Assembly (NCBI GenBank): GCA_036872755.1 | Contig: JAVHNS010000019.1 | Span: 62,001-126,000, forward strand | Length of the DNA: 64,000 nt | From: Orbilia blumenaviensis | Taxonomy: Eukaryota > Ascomycota > Orbiliomycetes > Orbiliales > Orbiliaceae | Reading direction: 5' to 3' | Shown here: in pieces, positions 18,900 through 31,782 of the stretch | Numbering within the stretch: position 1 is the stretch's first letter | Layout: the number at the start of each line of letters is the position of its first letter | Made by a program: the position numbers and the translations under genes | The notes under the pieces: model-generated | Told to the model about the DNA's origin: nothing | Seen by the model: only the letters and a program-made list of their open reading frames with translations | The model's database searches: none

Positions 18900-20554
18900 A
18901 TGGGTGGATACGTGATCAGTCGGAATTCGGAGGCCTCCGAGGTGCCTACGTTCATGGCCCCATTGAGGTGCACATTAGAAAGCCGACTCGATGGGCCCTT
19001 AGATACCAAAGAGGGGAGAGGCTCCCGTTACATTGGATCAGAGGGGTTAGGAAGCAGCCCCGAGGAGGCTGTATCCAGGGAAAACAAGGCCTTTGGGGGT
19101 GTCGATGAGTCTGCACGCTATAAACTTCTATTTCCACACGACCTCCACAATTCATTCCATTTGATGGATGACGACGGTAACGTTACTACGAATACTTGCC
19201 ACGGGTTTTCGTCTGATACGGGTTTGAATTCGAGACACCAATCACTTCAACATCCAAGGTTGATTGTAAATGGACGGTATGTTTCATTATCCTACAGTCA
19301 ATAACCTACTTTGAACTCCACACGTCCCTATAATTTAGAACAATCCTGCCCCCCTTCCATTCCCCTACTCTCCTTCTTTCTCTTCTATCCGTAAACGAGG
19401 GTTGATAGTGCATAAATAAGCTATGTAAAGGAGTGTCTTCAAGGCTAACACCACGATTGCAAAACAGAAGTGATAGAATCAACAGAACCCGAAAGATTTC
19501 GTCAACCACAAGCAGGGACCTAACAAAAACCCCAGGTAGTCCTCAAAGGTGTGACTCAGTTGAATACGAAAGCCTGTGGAACTATGGGCTTTATATACTA
19601 TATCCAGAGCTAATCGATACAAGCAGATCTGAACTCCCTAAAACTCCAATGTCTTGGAGCTCCGAAGACGATGTCCTTCTTAGAGACTTGAAAGAGCTAC
19701 GAAAACTTGGTTGGAAGGAGATTTCTGCTTACTGTACGACCTGCCCCTTATCGAAAATGTTGCCCAGGAAATCTTGAATGAATGAATACTAAGTTTTTGT
19801 CTGAAAAACAGTCCCGAAGCGAACAGCACACGCTTGCCAGTTCCGTTGGCGTAGACTAGTTTCCGGGACGCTCAAGGGCCATAGGCAATGCCCGCCACAA
19901 ATAAGCGGTTCACAGCCGCTACCAGGGCCTAATAGTCGGGGGGTCGGGGAAGGAAGTGGCTTCCTTGGGACGTTTGATAGTCAAGTACGGAAACAACATT
20001 CTTCAACAATATTCGATATCACTTCATCGGATACGGATTCAAAAACTATAGAGACAACGTTGTCCTCCCCGTCATCCCCGTCCGAGTTTGCTGAGCCAAA
20101 ATGTTTGCAAATTCGAGGATCAGTTTCCAGGTCAGTAAGTATGAGTCCGCCAACGCGGAGATCACACTATAGCAAGAGGTCGAGTGAGAGGGAGAATGAC
20201 CACAGTGTTTGGGAGCCCGACGAAGGTCAGGAACGAGATTGCCCTGAGACCAGACACCTCGGAAGAGTATTGGAAGACCCGATCAGGACATGCAACCCGG
20301 CAACCTCCCAAATACACCTAAGGCTCGACAGTTCAAGTGTTTCGCACTACGGGAGTAGTAACTACCGAGCTTCTGAAAACGCTTCGTGGACAAGCGAAGA
20401 AGACAGTTTGTTACTTAACCGTAGGCTCAGCTTCGATGAAGTCAGTATTCTATTACATCATCGATCTGAAGAAGCTATATGGTCGAGAATGGGGATACTA
20501 CGCTCTTCGATCCCCAAGTCAGTAAGGCTTGGATGTGCCTCATTGGTGACTTAG
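18900..20554 (+). CDS. Two-SANT/Myb-domain protein, 461 aa
   Basis: Three exons, 18900-19276, 19468-19733 and 19812-20554, joined by a 191-nt intron (branch GCTAACA) and a 78-nt intron (branch TACTAAG, donor GTACGA). Splicing of the second intron creates a clean Myb helix-turn-helix: MSWSSEDDVLLRDLKEL, LGWKEISAYFPKR and TAHACQFRWRRL (about 187-235). A second, weaker SANT unit, ASWTSEEDSLLLNRR followed by DEVSILLHHRSEEAIWSRM, lies near 405-447. The intervening 170 residues are Ser/Pro-rich. This suggests a nuclear DNA- or histone-binding regulator. I know of similar fungal Myb-like proteins but no functional name. ATG 18900 is the first in-frame ATG. Confidence 0.82.
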
Positions 20555-21626
20555 CAAGGCGTTTAAAAGGTTGTTTTTCTGGTGCTATATTTCTGCCTCC
20601 TGTGGGAGCTTCATTATATTCTTTGGGCAAATAAATTCGCTTCTAGCTCTAGGCTACTTTCCGTTTGATTACATTTGATTTTAATTCTAGTCTCTTGAGT
20701 ATCATGAAATACACCCAAGTTCTCTGGTACAGTTCTGTTAGAAGCTCTTGAGCATTCATGTTTTTATTTTTTATACTTGGCCTTTCTTCTTTTTCTTCTT
20801 TTCTTCTTCTTCTTCTTCTTCTTCTTCTTCTTCTTCTTCTTCTTTTGTAGGGCCTCCCTCGGGCTCTTCCTCCCTCCCCCTTTCCTTTTCTTTTAATATT
20901 CACGGTCTTGATGCTGGAATATCACCTGGAAGAATATGGGGGAGAGGGAAAATGAGAGGGGTTGTGGAGATGCATGCATGCAAAGAAATTGGCAGAGCGG
21001 GATAGCCAAATCTCCTTGATGGGTATGATACTATTGAAGCTGGTACTTCAGTGCATGTAAGGAAATACAAGGAATCTCTAGAAGGCATCAGAGTAAAACG
21101 CTCTCCTTCCCCATGATATATATATATATATATAGAGGTATATAATAGATATCATGACAGACATAGACGTATGTACATACCTACCTAAGTAACGAAGTGC
21201 TTAGGTGCCTACCTGCCTAGCCTATCTATCTATCTATCTATCTATAGAACAGTTCCCATATTCTGAGCACTGGCGAAGTACTTATATTGCATTGCATTTG
21301 CGCTGAGAAGCTAAGCCGAAGAGCTCGAGGGCTTGTTCTTCTGGCCCGGAGGCAATTGCACTGCAGCGTTTTGCCGCCATCCATCCGGCCGCAGCCCACA
21401 ACTATCTAGGCCGCAAGTTCCAAAATTTAATCCGGACAACAAACAACACGGCCTCCAACAATTCTGCAACCAACCCTTTTCAACCACTCGCTCTCTCTCC
21501 GAAACTCGACATCGTATTATGGGGGGACATATCCGGTCTTGACACCAGACAAGGATAGATAGATCTTACCTTTTCACAATACCTCCTAAAACTAAGTGGT
21601 ATATCGCCATCCCACAATCTGTCAAC
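20555..21626. other. Intergenic region with (TTC)n and ATCT repeats
   Basis: Contains a (CTT)n tract at about 20785-20845, (TA)n at 21117-21136, ACCT motifs at 21178-21220 and (ATCT)n at about 21225-21245. The last 300 bp should be the promoter of KGD1. No gene recognised. Confidence 0.7.
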
Positions 21627-24600
21627 ATGTTACGTACGGCTTCGCGTCTCCCAAAGCTGCCCTTGACCGGCGGTATCTCCTCCTACCGAGGGATACATGT
21701 TCGGAAAACGATGCTCTGGCCATCGGCAAGGATAGTCAGGAGTCAGCCCTATTCGACTGGTTCTCCAGCTTCCAGTGACAGTGTTGTATGTTCCCGAATC
21801 CGAGGCCTTTATCTTAGCTGGCAGTGGTAGATCTAGATACTAACGCGGTAGTATGAAAAGAATCCAAGTGATTCCTTTCTGCAAGGGAACTCTGCCAATT
21901 ATATCGACGAAATGTATCTGAGCTGGAAACAAAACCCATCCAGCGTACATATTTCCTGGCAAGTTTACTTCCGCAACATGGAAGACGGGAAGCTACCAGC
22001 CGAGCAAGCATTCCAACCCCCTCCCACTATTATGCCATCTGCTCCGTCGGGATACCCCTCGGTTTTACCAGGCGGTCACCTTGGGGGCAATACCGATATC
22101 ACAAACCATCTAAAGGTTCAGCTGCTAGTCCGAGCCTACCAAGTTCGTGGGCACCACAAGGCGAAAATTGACCCGCTCGGGATCCGAAGTGAAGCCGATA
22201 TTCTCTTCGGAAAGAACCAACAACCCTCGGAACTAGACTCGTCCCATTATGGGTTTACCGAGAAGGACATGGACACGGAATACAGCTTGGGTCCCGGAAT
22301 CTTGCCTCGCTTCGCTCAAGATGGCAAAGAAAAGATGACACTCCGAGAAATTGTCGATGCCTGCGAGCGCACATATTGTGGTTCATACGGAGTAGAATAT
22401 GTCCACATCCCTGATAGGGAACAGTGCGACTGGATCCGTGAAAGGGTGGAAATCCCAACACCCTACAAGTATTCTGTTGATGAGAAACGTCGCATCCTTG
22501 ATAGACTGATTTGGTCATCGTCCTTCGAGTCTTTCCTTGCCACAAAGTATCCAAATGACAAGCGCTTTGGTCTAGAAGGATGCGAAAGTTTAGTTCCTGG
22601 TATGAAGGCTCTCATTGATAGGTCTGTTGATTTTGGCGTCAAGGACATTGTTATTGGGATGCCTCATAGAGGCAGACTGAATGTCTTGTCAAATGTCGTA
22701 CGGAAACCCAACGAGTCCATATTCAGTGAGTTCAGCCCCACGACAGAGCCTTCTGATGAGGGCTCGGGTGATGTGAAGTATCACCTTGGGATGAATTTTG
22801 AGCGCCCAACACCCTCAGGGAAGCGTGTGCAGTTATCTCTTGTCGCCAACCCCTCCCATCTCGAAGCAGAAGACCCTGTGGTTCTCGGGAAAACCCGAGC
22901 AATTCAACATTATAATCACGATGAAAAAGAGCACAAGACAGCCATGAGTGTTCTGGTTCATGGTGATGCCGCATTTGCCGCACAAGGTGTTGTCTACGAA
23001 ACGCTCGGATTCCACTCCCTGCCGGCTTTCTCAACAGGTGGCACGATCCACTTGATTGTTAACAACCAGATCGGGTTCACAACAGACCCCAGATTTGCGA
23101 GGTCGACACCTTATTGTTCGGATATTGCCAAGGCAATAGATGCACCAGTTTTCCATGTTAATTCAGATGATGTTGAAGCCGTTAACTTCGTTTGCCAGCT
23201 GGCCGCTGACTGGAGGGCCGAATTCAAGAAGGATGTCGTTATTGATATCGTTTGCTATCGTAAATACGGTCATAATGAAACGGATCAACCAAGTTTCACG
23301 CAACCGTTGATGTACGATAGAATCGCCCACCAGGAACCCGCACTCTCAAAATACGTCAACAAGCTGCTGAGAGAGGGTACGTTTACCGAAGCAGACATTG
23401 ATGAACACAAAAAATGGTGGGTAGCGCCTTGAAAGATTATTCGGAAGTGATGACATTAATTATTATCTTTATTTAGGGTATGGGGAATGCTAGAGGAAAG
23501 CTTCGCGAAATCCCGGGACTACCAGCCGACTTCACGCGAGTGGCTGACTAGTGCATGGAATGGGTTTAAGTCCCCGAAAGAATTGGCGACTGAGGTCCTC
23601 CCCCATTTACCCACTGCCGTTCCGGAGACAACCTTACAACATATTGCGGAGGTTATTTCGCACGCCCCGAAAGATTTCACAGTGCACAAGAACTTGACAA
23701 GGATCCTTGGTAACCGCAAAAAAACTGTTGACGAGGGCTCCGGTATTGACTGGTCAACAGCTGAAGCCTTAGCCTTTGGGACACTGGTCAACGACGGGAA
23801 GCACGTTAGGGTCTCTGGGCAGGATGTTGAACGTGGTACATTTTCGCAGCGACACGCTGTCCTGCACGACCAGAACAACGAAAACACATATACGCCCCTA
23901 CAACATATCTCCAAGGACCAAGGCCAGTTTGTGATATCTAACTCATCTCTTAGTGAATTCGGAGCGTATGTTGGCACACCCATTTCTTGCGCGGCCTATA
24001 AGCATAGCGTTACTAAATGATGGCGTCTTTAAGTCTAGGGTTTGAGTACGGTTATTCTCTCTCATCGCCAGATGCCCTGGTTATTTGGGAAGCACAATTC
24101 GGAGACTTCGCCAACAATGCTCAGTGCATCATCGATCAATTCATCGCTGCAGGGGAAACCAAGTGGCTACAGAGATCTGGACTGGTAATGTCGCTTCCTC
24201 ATGGGTATGACGGGCAAGGGCCTGAACATTCGTCAGGGAGAATCGAAAGATACCTCCAGCTATGCAACGAAGACCCGAGGGTTTTCCCACCCCCTGAGAA
24301 ACTTGACCGTCAACATCAAGACTGCAATATGCAGATCGCCTATATGACAACGCCATCTAATCTCTTCCACATCCTCCGTCGACAGATGAATCGTGCTTTT
24401 AGAAAACGTTAGGCTTCTGTTTCTCCTTTTCAATTTACACCCCCTCAAAGTAGCATGCCATGTTGTTCAATTGCTGATCATATCTTTGTTCATATTTTAG
24501 CACTGGTTATCTTCTTCAGCAAATCGCTACTCCGCCATCCTCTAGCAAGGTCTGAGCTCTCACAGTTCACGGGGGATTCGCACTTTGAATGGCTCATCCC

Positions 24601-25083
24601 GGACCCCGAACACGGCAAATCACTCAAACCGCCTTCGGAATGTGAGCGTGTTCTCATCTGTACCGGTCAAGTTTATGCCGCTCTATACAAAGGTAGAAAG
24701 GACCGAGGTCTTGATAACGTTGCAATTACCCGTGTCGAGCAACTTCACCCGTTTCCCTGGGCTCAACTGAGAGATACTTTGGATCAATATCCAAATGCGA
24801 AAGACATAATCTGGACGCAAGAAGAACCATTGAACGCAGGTGCATGGACCTATGTCCAACCGCGTTTGCAAACTATCTGTAACGAAACGACTCACCATAA
24901 GGACAAGATTGTCCAGTACGCAGGGCGGAACCCCAGCGCTAGTGTTGCGACCGGTCTCAAGTCTACACATCTGGTAAGCAACCCCCCTAGTTAATCAAGT
25001 TGTCGAGGTTTGGGTACTAACCACATTTGTTTTATTAGAGAGAGGAAGCCGAGCTTGTGAGTAAGGCTCTCGGAAGCAAGTAA
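21627..25083 (+). CDS. KGD1: 2-oxoglutarate dehydrogenase E1 component, mitochondrial
   Basis: Six exons, 21627-21785, 21861-23416, 23477-23965, 24034-24407, 24501-24973 and 25039-25083, encode about 1031 residues, the usual length. The enzyme decarboxylates 2-oxoglutarate with thiamine diphosphate in the TCA cycle. The N-terminus is a basic, Ser/Arg-rich mitochondrial presequence, followed by [28 protein letters not shown] (near 318), [16 protein letters not shown] (near 420) and [10 protein letters not shown] are E1 landmarks; the transketolase pyrimidine part includes [30 protein letters not shown] and [10 protein letters not shown]. The first intron has a perfect TACTAAC; its acceptor at 21860 is preferred over an AG only 8 nt after the branch site. 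Confidence 0.97.
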
Positions 25084-25787
25084 CGGCAACCTGGCTATCT
25101 GGAAGGCTTATGACGGAGAGGTATGACATTGCTCGTTGTGAAGCATGGTGTCGCTACAGTTTCTCTCTCTCTCTTTCTTCTTCTTCTTCTTATTTCTTGC
25201 CTGTCCTCTTCTTCAATGGTCCAAACTGTACATATAACATATAAAATGCCGCCTGAGTGGAATAAATGACAATGGAGATATCTAAATGCTAAAGCGTGTA
25301 CTTGCTTCGTAGTGCCTAAATTTGGTGTACATACGTACTCGAGTCTGTAGAGTAATCAAGCAACTGCTAGGTACCTAGGCTAGATAGTTATAGCATGGTA
25401 TACCTACATATCTAGCCCAGCGTCCATCCTATCTAGCCTATATTCTGAGTTAGGTAGGTATACATAAGTATCTACCTCTTACTTATAATATATATACGCA
25501 TAGATACCTACCTAGGTAGGTAATTACCTAGCCTGATGGATAATATTAGTCAGCCAGTATATCGCCTTGGCGCCAAGAAATAATTACAGGTTGTGTTGGA
25601 CATACCACTGTCAACAAACAACCCTTTGATAGCAACAAAGGCTGGCGACACCTTTCCCCATCACACTCATCTTCCTAAGTACCTACTCATCGGCTTACCG
25701 GGCTCTGTCCCCAACTACAACTGCTATCACCACAACTAATATATCTCCTGCTACCACTACTAAGAACTCACCACTAAGCTAAGAGAT
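25084..25787. other. Intergenic region with dense TACCTAGG motifs
   Basis: Between KGD1 and STU2. Multiple GGTACCTAGG/CCTACCTAGGTAGG blocks lie at about 25365-25545, with a short CT/TTC run near 25160-25190. Likely KGD1 terminator and STU2 promoter. Confidence 0.65.
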
Positions 25788-28780
25788 ATGGCGGATGCGG
25801 AAGAAGATTATTCCTCCCTACCACTCACTGACAGAGTCACTCACAAGGTACACTGACTCCATCCGACGCTGAAGCAAAGTCTAACAGCCCTTTTTCGTTA
25901 TAGATCTGGAAAGTACGCAAGCAAGCATACGAAGACACTACTAAAGAATTCGAAAAATCCGGGTCTGAATCTGATAGTTGCTTCCGGCTTTGGCTTAATG
26001 ACCCTTCCATATGGAAGGGCATCGTTGCTGATTCCAATGTTGCAGCCCAACAAGAAGGGATAAATTGCTTGTATGCCTGTATCCCCCCTGGGCGCACAGG
26101 GATTTTAAAACCTATCGCAGTTAAAGATGCTTACTTCATTCATCTACTAGGCATGCTTTCCTGCAGTTTGGCGGACCAAATGCTGGCGTTCGGTGAGACC
26201 ACACCGTCCTCGTGGGATTTTCAATGTTGCGATCCTCTCTCCCGCTAATATCATTGTCTCTAATGACCAGCTCCCGGCCGCACACTATCCCTGCACTCGC
26301 AGAAAAGGGTATCGTTTCTACGAAAGCCGCAACGAAGGCGAAAGCAATCGACGTATTACTACTTTACATCGAATTAGATACCCCGGCCCCTATTATCGAT
26401 GACCTACTACCTTTCTTATCACATAAAATGCCAAAGATAGTGGCAGCGACTACAAATGTATTGTTTACAATCTATCGAGAGTTCGGTGCCAAAACTGCCA
26501 ACCCGAAACCCGTGCTCCAGCAACTCCCAAAGCTCTTCGCTCATGGCGACAAAAACGTTCGCGCGGAGGCCGTAAACCTCACGGTCGAACTTTATAAATG
26601 GTTGAAGGATGGCATGAAACCTATGTTCTTCAATGATCTGAAACCGGTGCAACAGAAAGAGTTAGACGAAGCGTTTGAAAAGGTCAAGGGCGAACCTGCA
26701 AAGCAAACAAGGCTTCTACGTTCGCAACAGGCAGCACTTGCTGAATCCGCAGCTGTGGAGGACGAAGCGGATGAACCTGAAGGAGAACCGGATACCTTTG
26801 ACCTATTTGAGCCAGTCGACGTCTCTAGTAAAATTTCAAAGGATTTCTGGGATCAGATCAATTCCTCGAAGTGGAAAGACAGGAAGGAGAGCCTGGATAT
26901 GCTTTATGGGATAGTCAACGTTCCTCGTATCAAAGAAGAAGACTTTTCTGAACTAGCACGAGTTCTTGCGAAAAGCATGAAAGACGCCAATATCACAGTC
27001 GTCATAGTTGCAGCAAATTGCGTTGAATGCCTTGCTAAAGGCTTGCGCGCAGCATTTGGGAAATACCGCTCGATAATCTTCGTGCCAACTGCGGAACGTT
27101 TGAAGGAGAAAAAGCAAAATGTTGCCGACGCTCTTGGGGCAGCCCTTGACGGCATTTTTAATTCTGTAGGTATCATGGTTCCTCTGGGCTTACTAAGTTA
27201 CTGACATCTGCTGCAAAGACATCCCTAGCAGACGTTCTGGAAGATACGATGGAGCTCCTAAGACATAAAAACCCCCAAGTGAAGCTTGAAAGCTTGAGGT
27301 TTTTAATCCGTTGCTTAAGAACAACCAGAGTAGCGCCTTCAAAACCGGAGGTGAAAACGATATCCGATAACGTAACGAAGTTATTGGCAGACACCCTAGA
27401 AGCCACCCGCACGGCTGCAGCAGAAGCTATGGGGACGCTTATGAAAATCATGGGCGAAAGAGCTATGAATCCATTTGTTGATGGACTTGACGACATCCGA
27501 AAATCGAAAATCAAGGAGTTCTTTGAAAGTGCACAGGTCAAAGCGAAAGACAAACCTCCAGCGCCTGCCCCCCCCCCGGCGGCCGGGCCGACATCGAAAG
27601 CCCCACTAAAGAAAAAAATCGCACCAAAGGGCTCAACTACCCAGTCGCAGCCAAACCGGGCTCCAGGACCAGCAGGAGCAGGACGCGCACCACCAGATGA
27701 CAGCATGACCCCAGTCAAAAAAGCGCCAGTCGCCCAAAAGCTCGCCCCGAAAGCACAGGCTTCCAAATTAGGAAGGAAACCCCAGCCAGCCTTAGCATCT
27801 CCAACCCGAGCGGCTGCACCGGCAGACGACAGCACTGCAAACAATCCCCCTAGCCAACCAAAACTTAGCCTCGGCAACCGAGGGGGACTCACCTCAAGAA
27901 CACTACAAGCACCCCAGTCTGGGAAAGGTGTAGAAACACCTAGGGCAGCAGATGTCTCCAACTTTGCAGCAGAAAGGGCTGAGCTAGAGCGTCTTAGAGC
28001 CGAGAGGGAAGGCTTGCTTGCCGAAAATATGGGCCATCGCTCGGAAAAGGAAAAATTATTGCATGAGCTTAGCGATATACGACTACAAGTAAGTCTTTTG
28101 TTAATTAAGAATGATAAGAAAACAACCCCAATACCCCTACAGAAAATATTACTACCCCCAAAGCTATTTAAATTGCACTTCTCACACCGCCTGATTTATA
28201 GAATGCTCAGTTGATCGAGGAGCATACGAGGGATGTGCTTTCAATCAAAGCAAAGGAAACACAACTACTTCGGTTACGATCAGACCTCCAAACTGCTGAA
28301 GAGAATCTTGAAAAGAAGCAACGGGAAGTCGACCGCTTGAAACGAGAACTTGCGCGATTTAGCCGTGCGAGCTCCCCTGCTGCCACGGATCTCGGTGATG
28401 CTCCTGGTCACGAATCATTTGGAGGTTACCCTCGAGAGCGGACGGTGAGTGCGACAGGCCTTTCTGGAATGGTTGATCACAGCCAGAGGGCTAGTGCGCT
28501 TTCGCGGCCCCGCAATCGCTCGAGTCTCGCTGGGCCCCCTTCATATGGACTCGATGACAGCCCAAGCATGTATCCTCCACGAGACGGTATGCGAAGCCCT
28601 ATCTCAGACTCTGGCTCAAGTAGGGAAAAATTGCAGGGTCAGAGATCTGACTCTGACGCACGTACGAGTGATATTGCAGACCCTAATGAAAACTGGAGGA
28701 GGGCTGCTCAAGTCACATCGCAACTCAAAATGCGTATAGAGCAAATGAAAGCTCGCCAACACATGCGTGGTGTATCTTAA
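25788..28780 (+). CDS. STU2: XMAP215/Dis1-family microtubule polymerase (Stu2/Alp14)
   Basis: Six exons, 25788-25847, 25904-26070, 26151-26192, 26271-27165, 27219-28088 and 28202-28780, give about 870 residues. TOG domain 1 covers about 1-230, starting MADAEEDYSSLPLTDRVTHK then IWKVRKQAYED and ending near YKWLKDGMKP. TOG 2 runs from about 276 (KDFWDQINSSKWKDRKE) to 490. A Pro/Ala/Lys-rich linker for microtubule lattice contact (about 490-610), a coiled coil for dimerisation (630-735) and a C-terminal tail with ENWRRAAQVTSQLKMRIEQM follow. This two-TOG, coiled-coil layout is that of fungal Stu2/Alp14, which adds tubulin at plus ends and acts at kinetochores and spindle poles. Exon 3 is only 42 nt. 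Confidence 0.94.
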
Positions 28781-28812
28781 GGTTCACAGCCTCTACAGTC
28801 GTAAGGTCTTTT

Positions 28813-28814
<2 letters not shown>

Positions 28815-28878
<64 letters not shown>

Positions 28879-28890
28879 GAGAGAGGGGGG
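28815..28890. repeat. Palindromic (CT)n-T15-A18-(GA)n block
   Basis: A CT run (28815-28845) leads into 15 T, then directly 18 A, then GAGAGAG and Gs. The centre is a near-perfect inverted repeat with arms of over 20 bp and no loop, just past the STU2 stop codon. Confidence 0.9.
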
Positions 28891-29224
28891 TAGGTTACTG
28901 GGCTAGAGCTGAGACTATGAATCGGTTTTGCCAAACGGCTTTGGATTATACGGCTGTAATTGAACTTCAGCACAAAAAACTAATCCTAGGGCAGATATCA
29001 AAAGCTGATCCTCAGCAAATTTATACATGGTGGTATTGGCGGAATAGGTCACGTCAGAGTACCTGCGAACACATTTTTCAAGCACTGCCCGCATTCCCAG
29101 GAGGTTCCAAGTTTTTTTTTAGCTTGGCATTAATAGAATTGTCTCTAATTTAGCCATAAGATAGAAATGGTAGCTGGCATATTACCAACTAATAACCCTC
29201 TAAATTTCTTCGAAATAGTCTCAA
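28891..29224. other. Convergent 3' region STU2/UTP14
   Basis: Unique noncoding DNA between two convergent 3' ends; nothing else recognised. Must contain the 3' UTRs and terminators of both genes. Confidence 0.6.
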
Positions 29225-31055
29225 TCATGATAATGGAGCTATCACCGTGCCCCCTTTGACTATAACCTTTGGCGCGGTGAGGGTTTGGTGTGTCTGTTTT
29301 GTAGACCATTCCTGTCCGATTGGAAAGCGAAGTGAGCGTTCATATTGGTCACTTGTTTCAAAGGGATACGGAATATTCGTGGCTAGGTACTTCATTCCCT
29401 AGGAGGTGAATTGGTGGCGTTAGTATCTTGTCTCCAGAACGCAGCGATGAACAGGTGATTGATACCTTTTTGCAAAGTTTTTGGCCCATAATTACTTTGT
29501 CAGTCCTGACTTTTTTGTTTTTGGTTTGTTGCTGGGTGGCTTTCTTCTGCCTGCGGGCTTTCGTAGTATCTCCTAGAGAGGCCCCCCAAGCGCCCCATCC
29601 TCGTAGACCCGAGGCTCCAGGCTCCAGCGGGCCAGCTTGCTTCTCTCGTTCCTCTGCAATCTCTGGAAGAATATTATCACCGGCAAAAGCACGAGCTAAA
29701 AGCTCTGGTTGCTCGTTTCTCGGTATATCAGGAGGCTGGCTACTGGGGACCAAAGAAGTGTGTATGGATTCCTGGGTGATGCTAGACATGGGAATTGAGG
29801 AGTGAGGAACTAAAGAGGCAGACGCTGATGTTGCTGTTTGCCTATTACTTATATCCCGTGCAGAAGTTGAGGGTTGGCGTTCAATTTTTAGCGGTTTCAG
29901 CAGTTTCGACGGTGGTATTTCTTCGTTCACGGGTTGGTGGCAAAGCCATGGGTTTGTGTTTTCCGTAGATTGGATTGGCTTGGGATCTAGAAATGTGGCC
30001 GGAGATGTGTGGAGTAGCCGCTCTGACTGGTTAATGGCAATGGTGGACTCGGTATGTCTTGCTCGGCTAGCAAGAAGCCCATCGTGGAATATTCGTCTTC
30101 CAAGAGGGTTTACGTCACTCCCAGGGGCTTCTAGAGTTTGGTCTCTAAGGGCGCTACGCTTTTCCGCTTCCTCCATGAATTTCATCGCGAATAGACGCTG
30201 ACCCGAAGAAACCTTCTTGTTTTGCAACGTCAATGGCAATTTTTCGTCAAGAACCTGGTCGTCCTCTGAGTGACTACCCTCCCCTGCTTCCAAGCCATCT
30301 TCTGTATCATCAACGTCAGCATTTTCCGATGGTAAAAGTTGTTTGGCGGCCTTTTGCTGGTCTTTTCTTAATAGGCGCCTGTAAGACTTTGATTTTATTT
30401 TTCTTAGTCTCTTCGCTTTCGCTTCTTTCCTAAGAAGGAGTTCTCTCTCCATCCGCAAATGCGCTGTCCTAGCCTTTGTGCGCTTGCTACTTGGTTTCGC
30501 AGGGTCCCCACAATCTGGTGCAGCTTTATCTTTGTGATTGTTTTGAACAGGTAGGGACAGCGTACGAGATATCCGATCTTCTAATTTGGACGTTGGTTCC
30601 GCTTGTACCCCCCTGATTTGATCTGACGGCTTCCCTCCTAGAGGAAATATTAGCTGCTCCGCATTCCGATTCGATTTGACAGCATCCAGCCATTTATTAA
30701 GGGTTTGCTTAGTTGTAGAATAAGCCTCTTGTCGGTTTAGACGGACTTGGAGGGTATGTGGCGTTGGAGCGGAGAGTTTTTGATGTTTGGAAGCTGAAGA
30801 AGCCTCAGCGCCTGTATCATCTACAAGTCCCTTCAGATGATTTCGCAGACGTGAATTGCCTACGATGACGTCGAGATCGTTGATATCAAGTCGGGCGCTG
30901 ATGGTTTCATCACCAGTCCGAGTGGTTTCAGATACCCCACGTTTCCTTTTCCGCTGGGATGATGCCGCTTGTGAGAAAGTATTGACTTCTTCTCTTAATA
31001 TAGTAGCCGGGTCATGGCGCCTTGGCTCGTGTTCTGCGCACTGTGTGGCTGTCAT
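29225..31055 (-). CDS. UTP14: U3 snoRNP / small-subunit processome protein Utp14
   Basis: Two exons on the minus strand, 29466-31055 and 29225-29398, separated by a 67-nt intron with a perfect TACTAAC, encode 587 residues. Utp14 binds pre-18S rRNA and activates the helicase Dhr1 in the nucleolus. Landmarks: LNRQEAYSTTKQTLNKWLDAVK (split over residues about 104-126), KIKSKSYRRLLRK (near 218), GWGAWG (near 482) and, restored by the intron, KYLATNIPYPFETSDQYERS and LRFPIGQEWST at the end. Without the intron the protein seems truncated. It is clearly shorter than the roughly 900-residue yeast protein, mostly by loss of acidic linkers. ATG 31053-31055 is the first in frame. Confidence 0.93.
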
Positions 31056-31782
31056 TGTTGGTGGGAGCGGGAAAGGTATCGCGATGTTGCCAGCTCGGTT
31101 GGAGGCTCTCTAGAATAGAAATAGTTTAGCAGCTATGGTAGATTGACAACCGGACTACTGCAACTGAATACTACCTAGGTACCTGTTTTCTATCTATGGT
31201 AGCCTATCGCATACCCGGGTAGTCTGACATCCGTGTGCTGGTTTGTGGTCGAAGTTTTCGCTGGTAAGGGAAGTAGAGGATGAGGATAACTAGATGCCAC
31301 TAGTTTAGTTGTAAAAAATATAAATTCGCGAAATGAAAAAGATGGTTTTGGTTGGTCTCGTTGGGTTTTGGTGCCAAGTTATTGCCAATGAAATATTGTC
31401 AAGTGCGCCAGGACGAGACACGTGACATGGGTTTTTCCAACAAATTCAACACGCCCTTTCTTGAATACGTTGATGTAATCGACAATCCCAAGTTAAGAAG
31501 TACGTATATACCTAGTTACCTATTAAGTAGGTAGGTACCTAATATCATCCTATTACTAACTTCACGTATGAACTTGCTTGAAGCTTGAAGAATACAAACA
31601 ATGACAACAGTCAATCTCCATCTTCTCCCAATATCAAGAGCCCCGGCACCAACAACGCACTTAGTCATGCACTTATACCGAAACTCCCGGAACAATACGC
31701 GAGTGCCTAATAAAAATATATTCCAGTCTAGATTTCACAAGCGGGATGCTACTTAGCCCCTCTTTCTGGGGAATTATAGGCT
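31056..31782. other. Intergenic region UTP14 / DUF3429 gene
   Basis: Lies upstream of UTP14 and downstream of the DUF3429 gene. Contains CTACCTAGGTACCTG near 31172 and TAGGTAGGTACCTA near 31527. No gene recognised. Confidence 0.65.

Noticed and set aside
27173..27961. 262-codon minus-strand ORF opposite STU2
   Set aside because: Shadow of the Pro/Ala/Lys-rich STU2 linker.
29358..29465. Apparent premature end or frameshift of UTP14
   Set aside because: A canonical 67-nt intron with TACTAAC restores the family C-terminus, so the gene is not broken.
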